Part shown: one piece after another, positions 14,175 through 16,555 of the stretch
Layout: every line of letters starts with the position of its first letter
Numbering within the stretch: position 1 is the stretch's first letter
Assembly (NCBI GenBank): GCA_041191165.1
Contig: JBEEPJ010000023.1
Coordinates: forward strand, 1 to 16,555
Direction: 5' to 3'
Length of the DNA stretch: 16,555 nucleotides
Source of the DNA: CAMCYM01 sp041191165
GTDB taxonomy: Bacteria; Bacteroidota; Bacteroidia; Flavobacteriales_D; Sanyastnellaceae
The notes under the pieces: model-generated
What the model saw: the letters and a program-made list of their open reading frames with translations, nothing else
What the model was told of the DNA's origin: nothing
Database searches by the model: none
Position numbers and translations under genes: made by a program

Positions 14175-14741
14175 ATGGAGAATCAAGCATTTGACCGTTG
14201 GGTCGTATCGATATACGACGGGGAGGCTGTGGCGCCGCCCGCGGGGCTGGAGGCGGCGGTGTTCGCCCGCCTCGACGCAGAGGGGGCGTCGGGTCGTCAG
14301 GGCCACCGTGCCCTGCGCCGGTGGGGGATGGCGGGGCTCGTGTGCTTCGCTATCGCTTGGGGCGGAGGGGGGTGGGCGGGATCGCAGGTGGGCGGGGCGG
14401 CGGTAGGTCAAGGGCGGTCCGTGGGGGCATCCGCGGAGGCTGAGGCCCCGGCGGCCGCGGAGGTCAGGAACGAGATCAGCGGGGTGGAGGCGGTGGCGCC
14501 CCATCCCACGGCCGGAGCGGTCGAGCGGGAGGGTTTAGGCGACCGAGGACAACGGGCGAATCCACGTCCCATCGAAAGGGGGGTGCCAGATGCGGAGACG
14601 GGACCGGTGGCCCCGTGCGAGCCGGTGGTCCCGCTGGAGGTGGTTCCGTTTGCCCGCGCGGAGGGGGGGAAGGGTTTGGTCTACCCCTCAAACGATAACC
14701 AAGTCATCGCCCTGCCGGCCACGATTACCATTCGTCAGTAA
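14175..14741 (+). CDS. Predicted single-pass membrane protein, anti-sigma-like position
   Basis: 188 aa, no family recognised. The N-terminal 45 residues (MENQAFDRWVVSIYDGEAVAPPAGLEAAVFARLDAE) resemble the short cytoplasmic heads of Bacteroidota proteins encoded just after ECF sigma genes. One membrane span follows at about 50-70 (WGMAGLVCFAIAWGGGGWAG). The remaining 115 or so residues are Ala/Gly/Pro/Glu-rich, probably disordered and periplasmic, and end in a more hydrophobic segment, NDNQVIALPATITIRQ. No zinc-binding HxxxCxxC anti-sigma motif is present. The start is 2 bases after the sigma stop, implying translational coupling. I infer that it holds the sigma factor at the inner membrane, but this rests on position and topology alone. 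Confidence 0.75.
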   Translation: MENQAFDRWVVSIYDGEAVAPPAGLEAAVFARLDAEGASGRQGHRALRRWGMAGLVCFAIAWGGGGWAGSQVGGAAVGQGRSVGASAEAEAPAAAEVRNEISGVEAVAPHPTAGAVEREGLGDRGQRANPRPIERGVPDAETGPVAPCEPVVPLEVVPFARAEGGKGLVYPSNDNQVIALPATITIRQ

Positions 14742-14757
14742 GGAATAACTTGCGGGT

Positions 14758-15624
14758 GTGTCATCGCTGCGATTCCTTCTGGTCTGTGGGGTGCTCTGCG
14801 GCTCCGGTGTGGGGGGCGGGGTGACCGCTTCCGGCGACACCCTCATCGTAGACGGGCGGGTGTGGGAGGTGAGGCCGTTGGTCCGGTGGGATACCGTGAC
14901 CGCGGGCCGTCCCAGCGATGTCCGCGAGGCGCGAATGTGGAGCTGCGGGGTTCAGGGAGGCTGGGGAAGGAGTTGGACGGGTAGCCGCGATGGGGCGCAA
15001 TCCCTGGAACGCTGGTTGCCGGGCATGCCGGCCTCGGGATATGGTGCTGCACAATGGGAATGGTCCCCCCCGGGCGGGATGACGCGCCGCGGCGGGCTGC
15101 GCATGGTCGCGGCCCACATCGAATGGCAGCAGTGGGGTCAGCCAGCCTCCCCGCGCGAGCTTTCGGATTCCGTGGTGGGCTTTGTGCGGGTGCCGGGAGC
15201 GGGGCTGCAACAGGTGACCCGGATTCGCTATCCCATCGGGGTCGAAACGGACACGCTCGCGGTGAATTGGATGCGACAAGGGGAGGTGCGCTGGCGGTTG
15301 GAAGCGGGAGGGTTGAGGCCGCTGGCCCAGGGTCTGACTTGGAGCTTGGCCGGGGGAGTGAGCGGGGTGTTTCAGCCACAACCGCGTTGGTGGCTGAAGG
15401 AGCCCGAGGGGGAGGGAGCACCGTGGCAGGTGGAGGGTGGGCCCGGGGGGCTGGCGTTATCGGGCGGATTGGGGTTACAATGGCGAAGGGTGGATCTGCG
15501 GCGCGGCCAGCGGGGGGTCAGGGAAGGATGGGGGGCATCGGCGACTTTTCACGCGGCTACAGATGGAACGTGGTGGTTGGGGGTGGGGGCCTTGTATCGC
15601 TGGCCCTTGAAGCAGAATCGCTGA
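14758..15624 (+). CDS. Secreted protein of unknown family, possibly outer-membrane barrel
   Basis: 288 aa. The GTG at 14758 is the only start that retains the export signal: an in-frame stop lies at 14746-14748 and the hydrophobic segment LRFLLVCGVLCGSGVGGG follows at once. AGGA at 14741-14744 is a possible ribosome site. Cleavage is likely near residue 24-26 (TASG). I recognise no domain. The mature part is rich in Trp, Gly and Arg with alternating patterns such as VWEVRPLVRW, AAHIEWQQW, GEVRWRLEAGG, GGLGLQWRRVDLRR, GASATFHAATDGTWWLGVGALYRW, which suggest amphipathic beta strands and a small barrel. The C-terminus (PLKQNR) lacks the terminal aromatic of most barrels. Third gene of the sigma / membrane protein unit, 16 bases after it; it may be a sensor, the controlled target, or a structural envelope protein. 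Confidence 0.72.
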   Translation: MSSLRFLLVCGVLCGSGVGGGVTASGDTLIVDGRVWEVRPLVRWDTVTAGRPSDVREARMWSCGVQGGWGRSWTGSRDGAQSLERWLPGMPASGYGAAQWEWSPPGGMTRRGGLRMVAAHIEWQQWGQPASPRELSDSVVGFVRVPGAGLQQVTRIRYPIGVETDTLAVNWMRQGEVRWRLEAGGLRPLAQGLTWSLAGGVSGVFQPQPRWWLKEPEGEGAPWQVEGGPGGLALSGGLGLQWRRVDLRRGQRGVREGWGASATFHAATDGTWWLGVGALYRWPLKQNR

Positions 15625-15687
15625 GGTTTTTGACAGATTTTGGCAGGAATCGCAGGCAACAGATGGCTGGCTACATGCGTTTTACAG

Positions 15688-15703
15688 CAGGTTAAGTAAC
15701 CTG
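15688..15703. promoter_or_regulatory. Palindrome CAGGTTAAGTAACCTG
   Basis: A 16-base inverted repeat with 7 pairing bases per arm and only AG at the centre. It has no T-run after it, so it is not an intrinsic terminator; it fits better as a dimeric regulator site about 85 bases upstream of the 15789 start. No regulator is identified. Confidence 0.4.
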
Positions 15704-15726
15704 TGGGTTCAAGTGGTTTGGTGGCT

Positions 15727-15758
15727 GGGGGGGGTCCGGATTCGGATCCCCCCTTGTT
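15727..15758 (+). terminator. Terminator-like GC hairpin after the sigma operon
   Basis: Bases 15729-15738 (six G then TCCG) pair with 15743-15753 (CGGA, a bulged T, six C) around a GATT loop, giving a 10-bp stem followed by TTGTT. The short T-run makes it weak. It is about 100 bases after the 15624 stop and its 3' edge coincides with the -33 TTG of the next promoter. I saw nothing else of note at 15625-15687. Confidence 0.5.
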
Positions 15759-15783
15759 CATTGGTAGAAACTTCGTACCTTCC
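15754..15783 (+). promoter_or_regulatory. Bacteroidota-type promoter TTG-N19-TACCTTCC
   Basis: TTG at 15754-15756 and TACCTTCC at 15776-15783 are exactly 19 bases apart, matching the Bacteroidota TTG-N19-TAnnTTTG consensus except for the last two bases. The box ends 5 bases before the ATG at 15789, so the leader would be very short or absent. This is the clearest promoter in the window. Confidence 0.6.
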
Positions 15784-15788
15784 GCGCG

Positions 15789-16555
15789 ATGAAGCATCGA
15801 ATGACCCGTTTGTTGGTAGGAGGAGGATTCTTGGGGCTCTGGGCCTGTCCGGAAATGCTGGCACAGCCTCAGGTGGCCAATGGCGGTTTCGAGGTATACT
15901 CCAGCCTGCCTTCTTCCCCGGGCCAATGGTTCTATACCCCGGAGTGGGGGCCAGCGGGGAGCATGAGCGGGGACCCGGACTATTTTCACGTGGCCGGTGG
16001 GGCGGGTGGGGATTTGCCGGAAACCCCTCTGGCGGTGGTATCGGCTTTTGAGGGGCAGGCCGTCATGGGTTGGATGGTGGCGGGAACGGAGGGGACCAAC
16101 AGGAGGGAATACCTGACCGGGCGTTTCAGCGAGCCCCTCTCGACTGGGGTGCGCTACCGACTTACTTGGGCCATGACCAATGGTACGCCCACCTCGTTCT
16201 CGCCGGCCGGTCTCGCCGTAAGTGGTCTGGGTGTGGCATTGACGGTGGGATCTCCGACCCAGGTTGGGGACAGCCCTTTGTTGCTGACACCGGAATTCGC
16301 GTTTGAAGACGTGACGTATTCCAGACCGTGGGAGCAGCATGCCTTTGTGTTCACCGTGTCTGAACCGGTGACGCATTTCACGTTGGGGCTGTTCGGTCCG
16401 GATGCAGACCATTCATTCGAGATTCGGGATGGCAACGCCCCTGCGATGGCGTACTACTTTGTGGACGGATTCCGCTTGGAGGTGGTGCCGTCCGAATTGG
16501 CGGAGGCGCAAGACGGAAAAGGGGAAAAGCCGGAGGCCGAAGGCGAAGTGGATTT
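15789..16555 (+). CDS. Secreted protein with OmpA-family-type N-terminal domain, 3' end missing
   Basis: At least 255 aa; the frame is open at the window edge. It starts at the ATG at 15789 (MKHRMTRLLVGGGFLGLW), chosen from the promoter and a signal peptide cleaved near MLAQ-PQ (about residue 26). The mature part has the pattern found at the N-terminus of many Bacteroidota OmpA-family and gliding-associated surface proteins: ANGGFEVYSSLPSSPGQW (opening), PDYFH, FEGQAVMGWM, REYLTGRFSEPLSTGVRYRLTW, a central GLGVALTVG strand, FTVSEPVTHFTLGLFGPD and YYFVDGFRLEVV. This is probably a lectin-like beta sandwich. The last residues (AEAQDGKGEKPEAEGEVDF) look like a charged linker, so a second domain, perhaps OmpA peptidoglycan-binding, may follow beyond the window (inference). 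Confidence 0.78.
   Translation, partial: MKHRMTRLLVGGGFLGLWACPEMLAQPQVANGGFEVYSSLPSSPGQWFYTPEWGPAGSMSGDPDYFHVAGGAGGDLPETPLAVVSAFEGQAVMGWMVAGTEGTNRREYLTGRFSEPLSTGVRYRLTWAMTNGTPTSFSPAGLAVSGLGVALTVGSPTQVGDSPLLLTPEFAFEDVTYSRPWEQHAFVFTVSEPVTHFTLGLFGPDADHSFEIRDGNAPAMAYYFVDGFRLEVVPSELAEAQDGKGEKPEAEGEVD

Noticed and set aside
15054..15695. Alternative-frame + strand ORF overlapping the unknown secreted protein and running into the intergenic region
   Set aside because: No signal peptide or motif, and its start lies inside the signal-bearing frame at 14758-15624.

Overview
The window reads as a chromosomal segment of a GC-rich member of the Bacteroidota, most likely a Flavobacteriales-type organism. 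The indicators are a TonB-dependent receptor with an N-terminal carboxypeptidase-regulatory-like domain, a choice-of-anchor B (LVIVD) exoprotein ending in the DLL-rich dockerin-like tail common in marine Flavobacteriales, an ECF sigma factor followed by a membrane protein, an N-terminal domain like that of Bacteroidota OmpA-family proteins, scarce Shine-Dalgarno sequences, and promoters resembling the Bacteroidota TTG-N19-TAnnTTTG consensus placed just before start codons. High GC is unusual for the phylum and produces many long antisense open frames that are not genes. I see no rRNA, tRNA, insertion sequence, phage gene or CRISPR array, and no gene-free stretch longer than about 165 bases.

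Layout: (1) 1-891, + strand, 3' part of a lytic transglycosylase gene. (2) 4276-903, - strand, a tight three-gene operon: TIGR01777 epimerase-like oxidoreductase, class I CPD photolyase, CaiB/BaiF family III CoA-transferase. (3) 4365-6500, + strand, a large secreted protein, divergent from the photolyase operon across 88 bases that hold an 8-base inverted repeat. (4) 10837-6501, - strand, a TonB-dependent receptor followed by an MdlA/MsbA-type ABC exporter half. (5) 10852-12552, + strand, a peptide-type ABC substrate-binding lipoprotein that starts only 14 bases from the divergent receptor gene. (6) 12566-15624, + strand, a compact run: ACMSD (aminocarboxymuconate-semialdehyde decarboxylase), ECF sigma factor, an anti-sigma-like single-pass membrane protein, and a secreted, possibly barrel-forming protein of unknown family. 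(7) 15625-15788, an intergenic stretch with a palindrome, a terminator-like hairpin and the best promoter in the window. (8) 15789-end, a 3'-truncated secreted protein.

Most genes are recognisable housekeeping or envelope functions. The parts least explained by known families are the sigma / membrane protein / secreted protein triad (13606-15624), which looks like a self-contained envelope-responsive regulatory unit of unknown signal, and the receptor / exporter / binding-protein cluster (6501-12552), where two transport operons share an almost absent intergenic region. I find no convincing evidence of an entirely new defence or mobile system here.
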